Source of the DNA: DATHVI01 sp035461385
Lineage (GTDB): Bacteria > Actinomycetota > Thermoleophilia > Solirubrobacterales > 70-9
Length of the DNA stretch: 57,242 bases
Reading direction: 5' to 3'
Assembly (NCBI GenBank): GCA_035461385.1
Contig: DATHVI010000067.1
Span: 1 to 57,242 of the forward strand
The translations under genes and the position numbers were made by a program. Every line of letters begins with the position of its first letter. The first letter of the stretch is position 1. The notes below the pieces were generated by a model. The model was given only the letters and a program-made list of their open reading frames with translations. It was not told where the DNA came from and searched no databases. This document shows positions 7,691-14,501 of the stretch, one piece after another.

Positions 7691-8725
7691 ATGGCAGTCG
7701 AGCTGCCCACCATCCAGGCAACTTCCGGCGCTGAGCTCGAGCCGGACGAGATCCGTGCCCTCTCGGAGGAGGTGAGGGAGCTCGCCCGGGCCCGCAACGC
7801 GGTGATCCTCGCCCACAACTACCAGCTCCCAGAGGTCCAGGACGTCGCTGACCAGCTCGGCGACTCGCTCGGCCTCTCGCGGCGGGCGGCGAGCACCGAC
7901 GCCGACGTGATCGCGTTCTGCGGCGTCCACTTCATGGCCGAGACGGCGTCGATCCTCTCGCCGCAGAAGACCGTGCTGATCCCCGATCCCGACGCCGGCT
8001 GCTCGCTCTCGGACTCGATCACCGCCGATCAGCTCCGTGCCTGGAAGGCAGAGCACCCAGGAGCGGTGGTGGTGATGTACGTCAACACCTCGGCCGAGGT
8101 CAAGGCCGAGACCGACTACTGCTGCACCTCATCGAATGCGGTCCAGGTCGTCGAGCACATCTGGCGCGAGCACGGCCCCGAGACCGAGATCCTGTTCGGC
8201 CCCGACATGTGGCTGGGGTCTTTCGTCGCCCGCGAGACCGGGCTCACCGACGACCCGGCCCGCTACCGGCGCTTCCACGTCTGGGACGGCGAGTGTCACG
8301 TCCACGCCGGGATCCGCCCCGAGGACATCGAGCGAACCCGGGCCGAGAACCCCGGCGCGGAGTTCCTGATCCACCCCGAGTGCGGGTGCTCGACCCAGGC
8401 GATCGAGTACGTCGCCTCCGGCGACATCGACCCCGAAGGCGTGCACCTGCTCTCGACCTCGGGGATGCTCGCGCACGTCGAGGCCAATCCCGAGGGCGAG
8501 TTCGTCGTCGCGACCGAGAACGGGATGCTCTACCCGCTCCAGCAGGCGGCGCCGGCGGCGAAGCTCACCGAGGCCAACCGGATGGCGTTCTGCAAGTACA
8601 TGAAGATGATCACCCTTCCGAAGCTCCGCGACTCGCTGCTCGAGATGCGCTTCGAGGTCAAGGTCCCGGAAGAGGTCGCCGAGCGCGCCCGGGTCCCGAT
8701 CGAGCGCATGGTCGCAATCGGCTGA
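7691..8725 (+). CDS. nadA: Quinolinate synthase
   Basis: NadA condenses iminoaspartate with dihydroxyacetone phosphate to quinolinate using an oxygen-sensitive [4Fe-4S] cluster. The protein has 344 residues from the ATG at 7,691; earlier in-frame codons back to 7,607 show no family similarity. The first domain has ILAHNYQLPEVQDVAD and three candidate cluster cysteines are visible: FCGVHFMAETA, HPECGCS and MAFCKYMK. LVSTSGM-type residues appear as LLSTSGMLAHV. The leader of about 75 nt is the only sign of regulation. Its product feeds NadC, encoded at 5,252. Confidence 0.97.
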   Translation: MAVELPTIQATSGAELEPDEIRALSEEVRELARARNAVILAHNYQLPEVQDVADQLGDSLGLSRRAASTDADVIAFCGVHFMAETASILSPQKTVLIPDPDAGCSLSDSITADQLRAWKAEHPGAVVVMYVNTSAEVKAETDYCCTSSNAVQVVEHIWREHGPETEILFGPDMWLGSFVARETGLTDDPARYRRFHVWDGECHVHAGIRPEDIERTRAENPGAEFLIHPECGCSTQAIEYVASGDIDPEGVHLLSTSGMLAHVEANPEGEFVVATENGMLYPLQQAAPAAKLTEANRMAFCKYMKMITLPKLRDSLLEMRFEVKVPEEVAERARVPIERMVAIG

Positions 8726-8738
8726 ACCGACTACCCCA

Positions 8739-8814
8739 CCGCCTCCTCTGCTCTCGCCTTGAACCACGGGCGCGCGGCTACGCCGCGCTCTTGATGCCGC
8801 TCCCGCGAGCGGCG
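8739..8814 (+). repeat. Dispersed intergenic repeat, copy 2
   Basis: GCCTCCTCTGCTCTCGCC, then the palindromic core CGCGGCTACGCCGCG, CTTGAT and CTCCCGCG. It starts 14 nt after the nadA stop and fills most of the nadA-mau-like gap. Confidence 0.7.
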
Positions 8815-8869
8815 CCGGTGGGGTGGTTGGTATCCGGGCTGGGGCTTCGACTGGTAGGTCTCGGCTTGC

Positions 8870-8875
8870 TAGTTT
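8870..8875 (+). promoter_or_regulatory. -10-like element of the mau-like operon
   Basis: TAGTTT ends 6 nt before the GTG at 8,882 and no Shine-Dalgarno sequence is visible, suggesting a leaderless mRNA for the three-gene operon. Confidence 0.45.
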
Positions 8876-8881
8876 CACCGC

Positions 8882-9781
8882 GTGCTCGAGGTCGCAGTGC
8901 GAATGCTCCTCGGGGGGCTGCTGGCAGGGGCGGCCGTGGCGAAGCTCGCAAGCCCCTCGTCGAGCCGTGCCGCCCTGGCAACCTTCGGGATCGCCGAGCG
9001 ACGCTCGCAGGCGATCGCCTGGGTGGCGCTGATCGCCGCCGAGCTCGCGCTCGCGGCAGGCGTTATCGCGGGGTCGCGCACCGCAGCCTTCCTCGCCGCG
9101 GCACTGATGGCGACCTTCGCGGCGACGATGGTCGGCGCGATCGCCCGCGGCCGCGCCGGGGCGCCGTGCGCTTGCTTCGGCTCGCGCTCGACGGTCAGTT
9201 GGGGGGCGGTCGGCCGCAACGCCGCTGCGGCCGCGGCGTTCGCCGCGCTTCCGTTCCTTCCGCGCGGCGAGCTCGACACCGAGCAATGGCTCGCGCTCGG
9301 GGTCGGCGCGTCGCTGCTCGTCTGCGCCGGGCTCGCGGTCGCCGTCCTCGCCCTCGCCCGCGAGGTCGGGATGCTGCGCCTCCGCCTCGGGGCCGGAGCG
9401 GCACTCGAGATCCCCGACGAGGGGCCGCCGCTCGGCGCTCGAAGCCGGCTCATCGATCGCTTCCATCCCCGGCCATCGGCCGAGCTCGCGCTGGCGGTGT
9501 TCAGCTCCGAGGGCTGCCCGGTCTGCGCTTCGCTCGACCCCGCGGTGACCTCGCTCGCGAGCGATCCTGTGCTCGTCGTCGAAACCTTCGACGAGGCCCG
9601 CGACGACGACGTCTGGCGCGAGCTCGAAATCCCGGGCAGCCCCTACGCGGTCGCATTCGACCTCTCGGGGACGGTGCTCGCGAAGGGCACGTTCAACAAC
9701 CTCGCCCAGCTCGAGAGCGTCGTCGCGACCGCCGAGCGGCGCGCGCGCGAGCGCGGGCTCGTGGAGGCGTTCGGTGCCTGA
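8882..9781 (+). CDS. MauE-like membrane protein fused to a thioredoxin-like domain
   Basis: The protein has 299 residues. Residues 1-160 form four or five membrane helices of the MauE/DoxX type, with the hallmark GAPCACFG (Cys96, Cys98) that ends a helix in MauE proteins. After a linker, residues 200-299 form a thioredoxin-like domain with Cys212-x-x-Cys215 (EGCPVCASLD) and a cis-Pro context IPGSPYAVAFD. In methylamine dehydrogenase clusters, MauE (membrane) and MauD (thioredoxin-like) are separate proteins that guide disulfide formation in the small subunit; here they appear fused. The GTG start follows TAGTTT by 6 nt. The stop overlaps the next gene by 8 nt. The function in oxidative folding of the MauA-like neighbour is inferred from family and context. 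Confidence 0.85.
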   Translation: MLEVAVRMLLGGLLAGAAVAKLASPSSSRAALATFGIAERRSQAIAWVALIAAELALAAGVIAGSRTAAFLAAALMATFAATMVGAIARGRAGAPCACFGSRSTVSWGAVGRNAAAAAAFAALPFLPRGELDTEQWLALGVGASLLVCAGLAVAVLALAREVGMLRLRLGAGAALEIPDEGPPLGARSRLIDRFHPRPSAELALAVFSSEGCPVCASLDPAVTSLASDPVLVVETFDEARDDDVWRELEIPGSPYAVAFDLSGTVLAKGTFNNLAQLESVVATAERRARERGLVEAFGA

Positions 9782-10367
9782 TCCCGCGCGCGACCGGGTC
9801 GGCGACGCGCTCGACTCTCTCGCCGGCAGCAGCTCCCGCCGTGGCTTCCTCTCGCGGCTCGGGGCGGCGCTCGTCGGGGTGACCGCGGGCGGCGTCGTCG
9901 CCAGGGCGGTGAAACCGGGCGAGGCCGACGCGTACCACTTCTGCGGGCACATCTTCACCACCGGCTCGTGCCCGCATCCGCTTGGTCGCGCGCTGCCGCG
10001 GATCGACGCCAAGGGCTACCCGCTCCGCGCCTCCGACGGCAAGCCGATCGACAACCTCGGCCGGGTCGTCGACGGGCGCGGGCGCCCCGTCGACGGCAGC
10101 GGCAACGTCCTCCACGATCCCGACGGCCGCCCGCTGCCGCCGGCTCCGCGGACCAAGGTCTGCGATGAGACCTCGCGCCAGTTCGGGATCCGCACCTGGG
10201 TCGACGGGAGCTGGTACCGCTGCTGCGGCGGGCGCGTCCGCAAGCTTGTCGACTGCTGCGCGTACTCGAACCGGCGGATCAACGGCGACGCCTCGCTCAC
10301 CGGCTACTGCTACCGCGGGCGGAAGGTGTTCTGCGTCATGTACTTCCAGACGAAGGTGCCGTGCTGA
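9774..10367 (+). CDS. MauA-like Cys-rich Tat-exported protein
   Basis: The protein has 197 residues. It starts at GTG 9,774, overlapping the upstream gene by 8 nt. A twin-arginine signal (SRRGFLSRLG at residues 21-30, then a hydrophobic stretch) predicts Tat export. The mature part holds ten cysteines (57, 66, 130, 150, 151, 161, 162, 179, 187, 197), with DCCAY, TWVDGSW and a C-terminal YCYRG...FCVMYF reminiscent of the methylamine dehydrogenase light chain. By eye, one of the two tryptophans that form the TTQ cofactor could be Trp142 or Trp147, but the second position (WCF in MauA) is Tyr-Cys here, so a TTQ is unlikely. A Gly/Asp-rich insert with repeated D-G-x-P-I/V-D patterns (residues 78-122) is not in MauA. 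It is probably a disulfide-rich partner protein of unknown activity. Confidence 0.78.
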   Translation: MPDPARDRVGDALDSLAGSSSRRGFLSRLGAALVGVTAGGVVARAVKPGEADAYHFCGHIFTTGSCPHPLGRALPRIDAKGYPLRASDGKPIDNLGRVVDGRGRPVDGSGNVLHDPDGRPLPPAPRTKVCDETSRQFGIRTWVDGSWYRCCGGRVRKLVDCCAYSNRRINGDASLTGYCYRGRKVFCVMYFQTKVPC

Positions 10368-11788
10368 TCGGCGCGCTCGAGCTGACGCTGATCGCCGCCG
10401 CGGCGCTGATCGGGTTCACCGGGACCTGGTCGCCGTGCGGGTTCTCGATGATCGAGACGATCGGCGCGACCGGCCACAGCGGCGGGCGGCCGACGACGCT
10501 CGCCGCGTGCGCGACCTTCTTCGCCGGCTGCCTGGTGGGCGGGATCCTGACCTTCGGCGCGCTGGCGGCGCTCGGGGGGCTGATCCACGGCGCCGACGCC
10601 CGGCTCGCCTATCTGCTCGCCGCGGGTCTCGCGCTCGCCGCGGCGGTCGGGGAGGCGCGGGGCGCCCGGATCGCGCCACAGGTGCGCCGGCAGCTCCCCG
10701 AGCACTGGCGGCGGCTGATGCCGATGCCGCTCGCCGCCGGCCTCTACGGAATCCTCCTCGGGCTCGGCTTCACGACCTTCGTCCTCACCTTCGGCGTCTG
10801 GGCGATCGCCGGGATCGCGCTCGCGGTCGGCGAGCCGATGGTCGGGATCGCGATCGGGCTCGCCTTCGGCGTCGGGCGCGCGCTGCCGATCGTCGTCCTC
10901 GCCCCGATCGCCGACCGCCCGCACGGGATCGCCTGCACCGAGGCGATGGCGATGCGCCCGAGCCTCTACCGCGGCGTCCGGCTCGGCGACGCCGGCGCGC
11001 TGCTCGTAGCCGCCGCGGCCCTGCTCGCGTCCGAGCCGGCGGGGGCGGCGAGCGAGGACGCCGGCGCCGCCGCCGACCCCTCGGCGGCGGGGGCGCAGCT
11101 CGCCTATCAGCGGGTACCCGGTGCGGCGGGCGTCCTGATCCGCGGCGGCGACCGGATCGACCTCGACGGCACCGACCCCGCGGTCGGCGGCGGCCACGTC
11201 GCCGTCCTCCGCGGCTCGCGGATCGTCCTCCTCGACGCCGCGACCCTGGACGGGATCGCCTCGGTGGAGACGAAGGGCACCGACGCGGTGGCGGTGTCGA
11301 GGCGCTTCATCGTCTATCGCCGGCGCGTCAAGCAGCGCGACCGGCTCCTGCGCCGCCGGATCCTCGCCGGCGGCCGGATCGGCAAGGCCCGTTCGATCCA
11401 CGGGGTCGGAAAGCGCCAGCAGCTCGGTCAGCCGAACCTCCACGGGAGGACGCTCGTCTACGCGGTCGCCAAGCCGCGGGTCAACCGGGTCGTGTTCAAC
11501 CGGCTCGGCTCGCGCCGGCGAGGGACGGTGATCGCCAGCCCCCGCTTCGGCCTCTCGAATCCGTCGGTGCTCTCGCGACGGGTGCTCTACGTTCGCTCGA
11601 CCCGCGCCGGGCACGAGCTGCGGCTGAAGCGGATCTCCGCCGAGGGCCCTGGCCGGCGCCTGCTCAAGCGCCGTCACAACAAGGCGACGCTGTGGTCGAC
11701 GGCGCTTGCGCCGGACCGCGCTTACGTCACCCTGCTGCGGGGCCGCGGGAATCCTCCCGGCGCGCGGATCGTCTCGGTCCGCCGCTGA
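10361..11788 (+). CDS. CcdA/DsbD-like membrane protein with C-terminal beta-propeller-like domain
   Basis: The protein has 475 residues. It starts at GTG 10,361, overlapping the MauA-like gene (GTGCTGA). Residues 1-220 carry about six helices in two halves, as in CcdA/DsbD. The first half has GTWSPCGFSMIETIG (Cys26), matching the SPC motif of CcdA, plus Cys50 and Cys57; the equivalent place in the second half (GLGFTTFVLTFG) lacks Cys. Residues from about 240 are soluble, Arg-rich, and made of short repeated strands (GRTLVYAVAK, SRRVLYVRSTR, DRAYVTLLRG) like TolB-type propeller blades. A protein of this kind may pass electrons across the membrane to the fused MauE-thioredoxin protein; the propeller could hold the MauA-like partner. 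Both roles are inference. Confidence 0.78.
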   Translation: MLIGALELTLIAAAALIGFTGTWSPCGFSMIETIGATGHSGGRPTTLAACATFFAGCLVGGILTFGALAALGGLIHGADARLAYLLAAGLALAAAVGEARGARIAPQVRRQLPEHWRRLMPMPLAAGLYGILLGLGFTTFVLTFGVWAIAGIALAVGEPMVGIAIGLAFGVGRALPIVVLAPIADRPHGIACTEAMAMRPSLYRGVRLGDAGALLVAAAALLASEPAGAASEDAGAAADPSAAGAQLAYQRVPGAAGVLIRGGDRIDLDGTDPAVGGGHVAVLRGSRIVLLDAATLDGIASVETKGTDAVAVSRRFIVYRRRVKQRDRLLRRRILAGGRIGKARSIHGVGKRQQLGQPNLHGRTLVYAVAKPRVNRVVFNRLGSRRRGTVIASPRFGLSNPSVLSRRVLYVRSTRAGHELRLKRISAEGPGRRLLKRRHNKATLWSTALAPDRAYVTLLRGRGNPPGARIVSVRR

Positions 11789-11829
11789 GCCGGCGCCCTG
11801 AGAAGGCGCGGGTTCGCTGACTGCTGGCA

Positions 11830-11847
11830 GCAAGCGATCACGCTTGC
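11830..11847 (+). terminator. Hairpin between convergent genes
   Basis: GCAAGCG-ATCA-CGCTTGC is a perfect 7-bp stem with a 4-nt loop, followed by TTG. It lies between two convergent genes and may serve both strands. Confidence 0.6.
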
Positions 11848-11861
11848 TTGCCCCGCCGGGG

Positions 11862-12566
11862 TCAGCCCGGCGGCGCGAGGACTCGCGGGGGGACGTCGGC
11901 GATTCCAACCGCGCGGTACAGCGTCGAGCTCGCCTTCGCGATCTTCCAGCGGTCGTCGTCACGGACCAGGTGGACGACGTCGTCCTCGATCGAGGGCTCG
12001 TCGCGGTCGGCGAACCGGGTGACGGTCGTCGCCGTCACGCTCGCCCGGTCGCCGTCGAGCGCGACCGTCAGCAGGCCCCGGACCCGGGCGCTGTCCCAGA
12101 CCGGCAGCCCGCGGGCGTCGCGGTAGCCGATCGAGGCGCTGAGCGAGCGCGCGCATCCGCCGCGGTCCTCCGGCAGCTCGACCGCGTCGATCGCGCCCGG
12201 AGCGAGCAGGGCGCAGACCGCGGCTCCGTCGCGGGCCGAGAGGCGGTTGACGTAGGCCCGCACGGTCCGGGCGGCCTCGCGCTCGTCCGCGCCGAGCTCG
12301 TCCTCGTCGAGCACCGGCGGCTCGTCGGCGGGATCGGCGTCGCCCCGTTCGTCACGCGGTGCGTCGCCGGGCGGCGGCTCGGGCGGCTCGGCTCGGTCGG
12401 CCGGCTCGGGGTCGGCGGCGGGGGAACGGACCGTCGGCTCAGGGTCGTCGCCTCCTCCGCCTGCGACGAGGACGCCGACCGCGACCGCGACCGCGACCAG
12501 TGCCGCGGCGCCGCCACCCAGCCACCGCTTGCTCGCGCCTCGAACGCCGCTCATCCCCTCACTCAC
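11862..12566 (-). CDS. Membrane-anchored NTF2-like protein
   Basis: The protein has 234 residues. A single N-terminal membrane segment (about residues 18-36) is followed by an acidic, Pro-rich linker (residues 40-90) and a C-terminal domain of about 130 residues starting AARTVRAYVNRLSARDGAAVCALLAP. That pattern, with late strands DRWKIAKASSTLYRAVG, is typical of SnoaL/DUF4878-type NTF2-like lipoprotein-like proteins. The domain would face outward. Two starts are possible: GTG at 12,566 or ATG at 12,554; neither has a well-spaced Shine-Dalgarno. Role unknown. It lies convergent to the mau-like operon and divergent from the kinase cluster. Confidence 0.72.
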   Translation of the reverse strand: MSEGMSGVRGASKRWLGGGAAALVAVAVAVGVLVAGGGGDDPEPTVRSPAADPEPADRAEPPEPPPGDAPRDERGDADPADEPPVLDEDELGADEREAARTVRAYVNRLSARDGAAVCALLAPGAIDAVELPEDRGGCARSLSASIGYRDARGLPVWDSARVRGLLTVALDGDRASVTATTVTRFADRDEPSIEDDVVHLVRDDDRWKIAKASSTLYRAVGIADVPPRVLAPPG

Positions 12567-12607
12567 TAGCAGGTCGCCGGATCGCCCCGGCGTTCGCTCC
12601 CGGCGCC

Positions 12608-12636
12608 GATTAGAGCGTTCTCATCGACGCCCAATC
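12608..12636 (+). promoter_or_regulatory. Palindromic operator, copy 1 (upstream of kinase 1)
   Basis: GATTAGAGCGTTCTCATC (imperfect palindrome, 6 of 8 pairs) is followed, 23 nt from its first base, by CCAATC. The element ends exactly 32 nt before the kinase start codon. Three further copies lie in the same cluster. Confidence 0.72.
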
Positions 12637-12668
12637 TCCGACTCATCGCCGTCGCCGAGGATCCGGCC

Positions 12669-13691
12669 ATGGACGAGCCCGCATCGTGGCGGCTCGCCGA
12701 GGGCGACGAGATCGCGCCCGGGCGCTGGGCGGTTGAGCCGATCGGCGGCGGCCGCCGCTACGAGACATACCTCGCCTGGGACGACGATCTCCACACCCTT
12801 GTCGTCGCCAAGCTCCTGCGCCCCGACCAGGTCGCCGACCCGGCGGCGCTCGGCGTGCTCGAGGCCGAGGCGGCGGCGCTCGGCGCCCTCGCCCATCCCC
12901 ACCTGGTGCGCGGCTTCGGCGCGGTCACGTCCGGTCCGCGGCCGCACGTCGTCCTCGAGCTCGTCGAGGGGCCTCGGCTCTCGACCCTCTGCCGGCGCTA
13001 CGGGATCGTCGCCGAGCAGCTGCTGCCGCTTGCGCTCAGCGTCTGCTCGGCGCTCCACTACATGCACCAGCGAGGGTTTGTCCATCTCGACGTCAAGCCG
13101 CGCAACATCATCATGGGCGCCGCCCCGCGGCTGATCGACCTCAGCCTCGCCCGCCCGCTCGACGCGGCGCGGGCGATCACCGCGCCGACCGGAACCGACC
13201 GCTACATGGCGCCCGAGCAGTGCGACCCGGCCGCCCGCCGGGGAGAGATCGGCCCCCCGGCGGACGTCTGGGGGCTCGGCGTCACGCTGCATGAGGCGCT
13301 CGCCGCCCGGATGCCCTGGGAGGAGGCGTCGACGGACCGGTTCCCGCAGCTCGAGGCGCGCCCGTCGCGGCTCGAGGTCGATGCGGACCGCAGCGTGACC
13401 GCGGCGATCGAGTCGTGCCTCGAGTGGCGGCCCGAGGACCGGCCGACGGCGACCGAGCTCGCCGCCTGCCTCGAGCCGGCCGTCGACGACCTGCCGGCGC
13501 CGCGGATCGGCCGCTTCAAGCCCGGGTCGAGCTGGCGCCGCGACGCGGTTAGAGGACTCTCACCGGCGTCCAATCCCGATCTCAAGCGCGATTCCTACGG
13601 TGGCTCTCGGTCGCGGCGGACCGGGCGGCGCAAGCCCGTTTCGGCCGGCGCGACCGGTGACGAGAGCAATCGAGAAGGAGGTGATCGATGA
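12669..13691 (+). CDS. Serine/threonine protein kinase, soluble (kinase 1)
   Basis: The protein has 340 residues with a full-length Hanks-type kinase domain (about residues 15-275). Lys48 (VVAKLL) is the ATP lysine. The catalytic loop is HLDVKPRN with Asp141, Lys143 and Asn146. The metal-binding DFG is DLS at 157-159, and MAPEQ (residues 180-184) is the APE motif. The Gly-rich loop is poor (IGGGRRYE). No membrane segment follows; instead there is a basic, Ser-rich tail (residues 290-340). It is a paralogue of kinase 2 at 16,352, sharing HPHLVRG, GRR near the start and RLIDLSLARP. A palindromic operator lies 32 nt upstream. The stop overlaps the next start (ATGA). The substrate is unknown; the cluster's own regulator or anchor proteins are obvious candidates. 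Confidence 0.93.
   Translation: MDEPASWRLAEGDEIAPGRWAVEPIGGGRRYETYLAWDDDLHTLVVAKLLRPDQVADPAALGVLEAEAAALGALAHPHLVRGFGAVTSGPRPHVVLELVEGPRLSTLCRRYGIVAEQLLPLALSVCSALHYMHQRGFVHLDVKPRNIIMGAAPRLIDLSLARPLDAARAITAPTGTDRYMAPEQCDPAARRGEIGPPADVWGLGVTLHEALAARMPWEEASTDRFPQLEARPSRLEVDADRSVTAAIESCLEWRPEDRPTATELAACLEPAVDDLPAPRIGRFKPGSSWRRDAVRGLSPASNPDLKRDSYGGSRSRRTGRRKPVSAGATGDESNREGGDR
13547..13575 (+). promoter_or_regulatory. Palindromic operator, copy 2 (inside kinase 1 tail)
   Basis: GGTTAGAGGACTCTCACC (7 of 8 pairs) plus CCAATC at the same spacing as copy 1. It lies in the 3' coding part of kinase 1, about 112 nt before the next gene, so it could drive that gene separately. Confidence 0.7.
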
Positions 13692-14110
13692 CCAGCGGAA
13701 AGATCCTCGCGGTGGTGCTCGCGGGCCTGGTCGCGATCGGCGGCGTCGGGATGGTGCTCGCGAACGCGAGCTCGAACGACGACTTCGAGCAGATGCGGCA
13801 GATCGACCTGCGCAAGGACGACGACCGCGGCGAGATCGAGGTCGACGAAGATGACGACCGCGACAAGGACAAGAAGAAGGACAAGGGCAACTCCCGCAGT
13901 GAGTCGCGCGGCAAGCAGAAGGCCTCGCGCGCCGGCAACAGTGGCGGCAACCAGACCGGCGGCAACAGCGCTCCCGCGCCCGCGCCGCAGGCGGCTCCGG
14001 TGCAGCAGGCGGCGCCCGCGCCCGCGCCGGCTCCGGCCCCGCAGCCGGCGCCCGCCCCGTATTCGGACGACGGCGGCGGCGGGTCCTGGAGCGGCGGCGG
14101 GTCGACCTGA
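13688..14110 (+). CDS. Small membrane-anchored charged and Pro/Ala-rich protein
   Basis: The protein has 140 residues. One N-terminal hydrophobic helix (residues 5-27) is followed by an acidic and lysine-rich stretch (residues 38-70, D/E/K/R runs), a Gly/Asn/Ser-rich segment, a Pro-Ala repeat (APAPAP) and a closing Gly-Ser-rich tail. It has no recognisable domain and low sequence complexity. It probably sits outside the membrane as a spacer or wall-penetrating stalk. The start is certain: a 12-nt Shine-Dalgarno AAGGAGGTGATC, fully complementary to the 16S rRNA end, ends just before the ATG, which also overlaps the kinase 1 stop. A second protein with the same plan is encoded at 17,337 after kinase 2. 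A strong terminator follows. Confidence 0.85.
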   Translation: MTSGKILAVVLAGLVAIGGVGMVLANASSNDDFEQMRQIDLRKDDDRGEIEVDEDDDRDKDKKKDKGNSRSESRGKQKASRAGNSGGNQTGGNSAPAPAPQAAPVQQAAPAPAPAPAPQPAPAPYSDDGGGGSWSGGGST

Positions 14111-14155
14111 TCCGCCGGCGGCCCGCGCCCCGGGGGTGTGCGGGCGGCACGCGGC

Positions 14156-14188
14156 GACGGCCTCGGATCGGCGGGATCCGGGGCCGTC
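14156..14188 (+). terminator. Strong stem-loop after the anchor gene
   Basis: The 14-nt arms GACGGCCTCGGATC and GATCCGGGGCCGTC pair fully apart from one G-U, around a 5-nt loop, and are followed by TCGCGTTTC. It probably ends the kinase 1 transcript. Confidence 0.65.
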
Positions 14189-14240
14189 TCGCGTTTCGGC
14201 GCGCTGCCGGATTTGGCTGGCTGGCGCCCTTCCGGAGCCT

Positions 14241-14269
14241 GATGAGAGTCTTCTAACCCGGGCCTCAGG
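14241..14269 (+). promoter_or_regulatory. Palindromic operator, copy 4 (degenerate)
   Basis: GATGAGAGTCTTCTAACC followed by CGGGCC aligns with copy 3 base by base, although the palindrome (5 of 8 pairs) and the CCAATC box have decayed. It lies 74 nt before the small peptide gene and just after a terminator, so it could head the peptide-ABC-kinase 2 transcript. Confidence 0.5.
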
Positions 14270-14343
14270 ACGATCTCAGGCCACTCCCGGAAGCTCTCGA
14301 TCAGGCGCTCGAACGGAGCGCAGTGAGACGAAAGGAGTGACAG

Positions 14344-14487
14344 ATGTTCGACGCACTGTTCCCGGCGGTCACGACGTCCGCGGCCGCCACCGGCACTCGC
14401 TCGGGCCGGCGCAAGCCGTGCTCGCGCTTCAAGAGCCGGCGCCGCCGGCGCCGTTGCCGGCGGCGCCGCAACCGCAGTCGGACCTGA
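14344..14487 (+). CDS. 47-residue Arg-rich small peptide
   Basis: A short gene upstream of the ABC transporter. The N-terminal part (MFDALFPAVTTSAAATG) is mildly hydrophobic. Residues 19-47 contain about 20 arginines with two cysteines (Cys26, Cys38). A clear Shine-Dalgarno AAAGGAG sits 6 nt before the ATG. Third-codon-position GC is very high over the whole frame, including the first half, where the alternative frame reads poorly; this supports real coding. The Arg codons span a very stable stem-loop (14,437-14,468). It could be a cationic peptide exported by the ABC protein, or a leader peptide whose translation controls the downstream gene. Neither can be decided from sequence. Confidence 0.6.
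   Translation: MFDALFPAVTTSAAATGTRSGRRKPCSRFKSRRRRRRCRRRRNRSRT
14437..14468 (+). other. Stable stem-loop inside the peptide gene
   Basis: GGCGCCGCCGGC and GCCGGCGGCGCC pair perfectly, with one extra closing C-G pair (13 bp in all) around a 6-nt loop. It ends 33 nt before the ABC exporter ATG and may act as an attenuator or block ribosome entry. Confidence 0.65.
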
Positions 14488-14501
14488 GCCCGGGCCGGCG
14501 C

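Noticed and set aside
13600..13854. GTG-started frame between kinase 1 and the anchor protein
   Set aside because: It overlaps two better-supported genes, has no Shine-Dalgarno, and its product is Gly/Arg-rich without similarity to anything.
14337..14501. N-terminal extension of the ABC exporter over the peptide gene
   Set aside because: The frame has poor third-position GC in its first part, and the GTG at 14,337 is too close to the Shine-Dalgarno. GTG 14,418 cannot be fully excluded.
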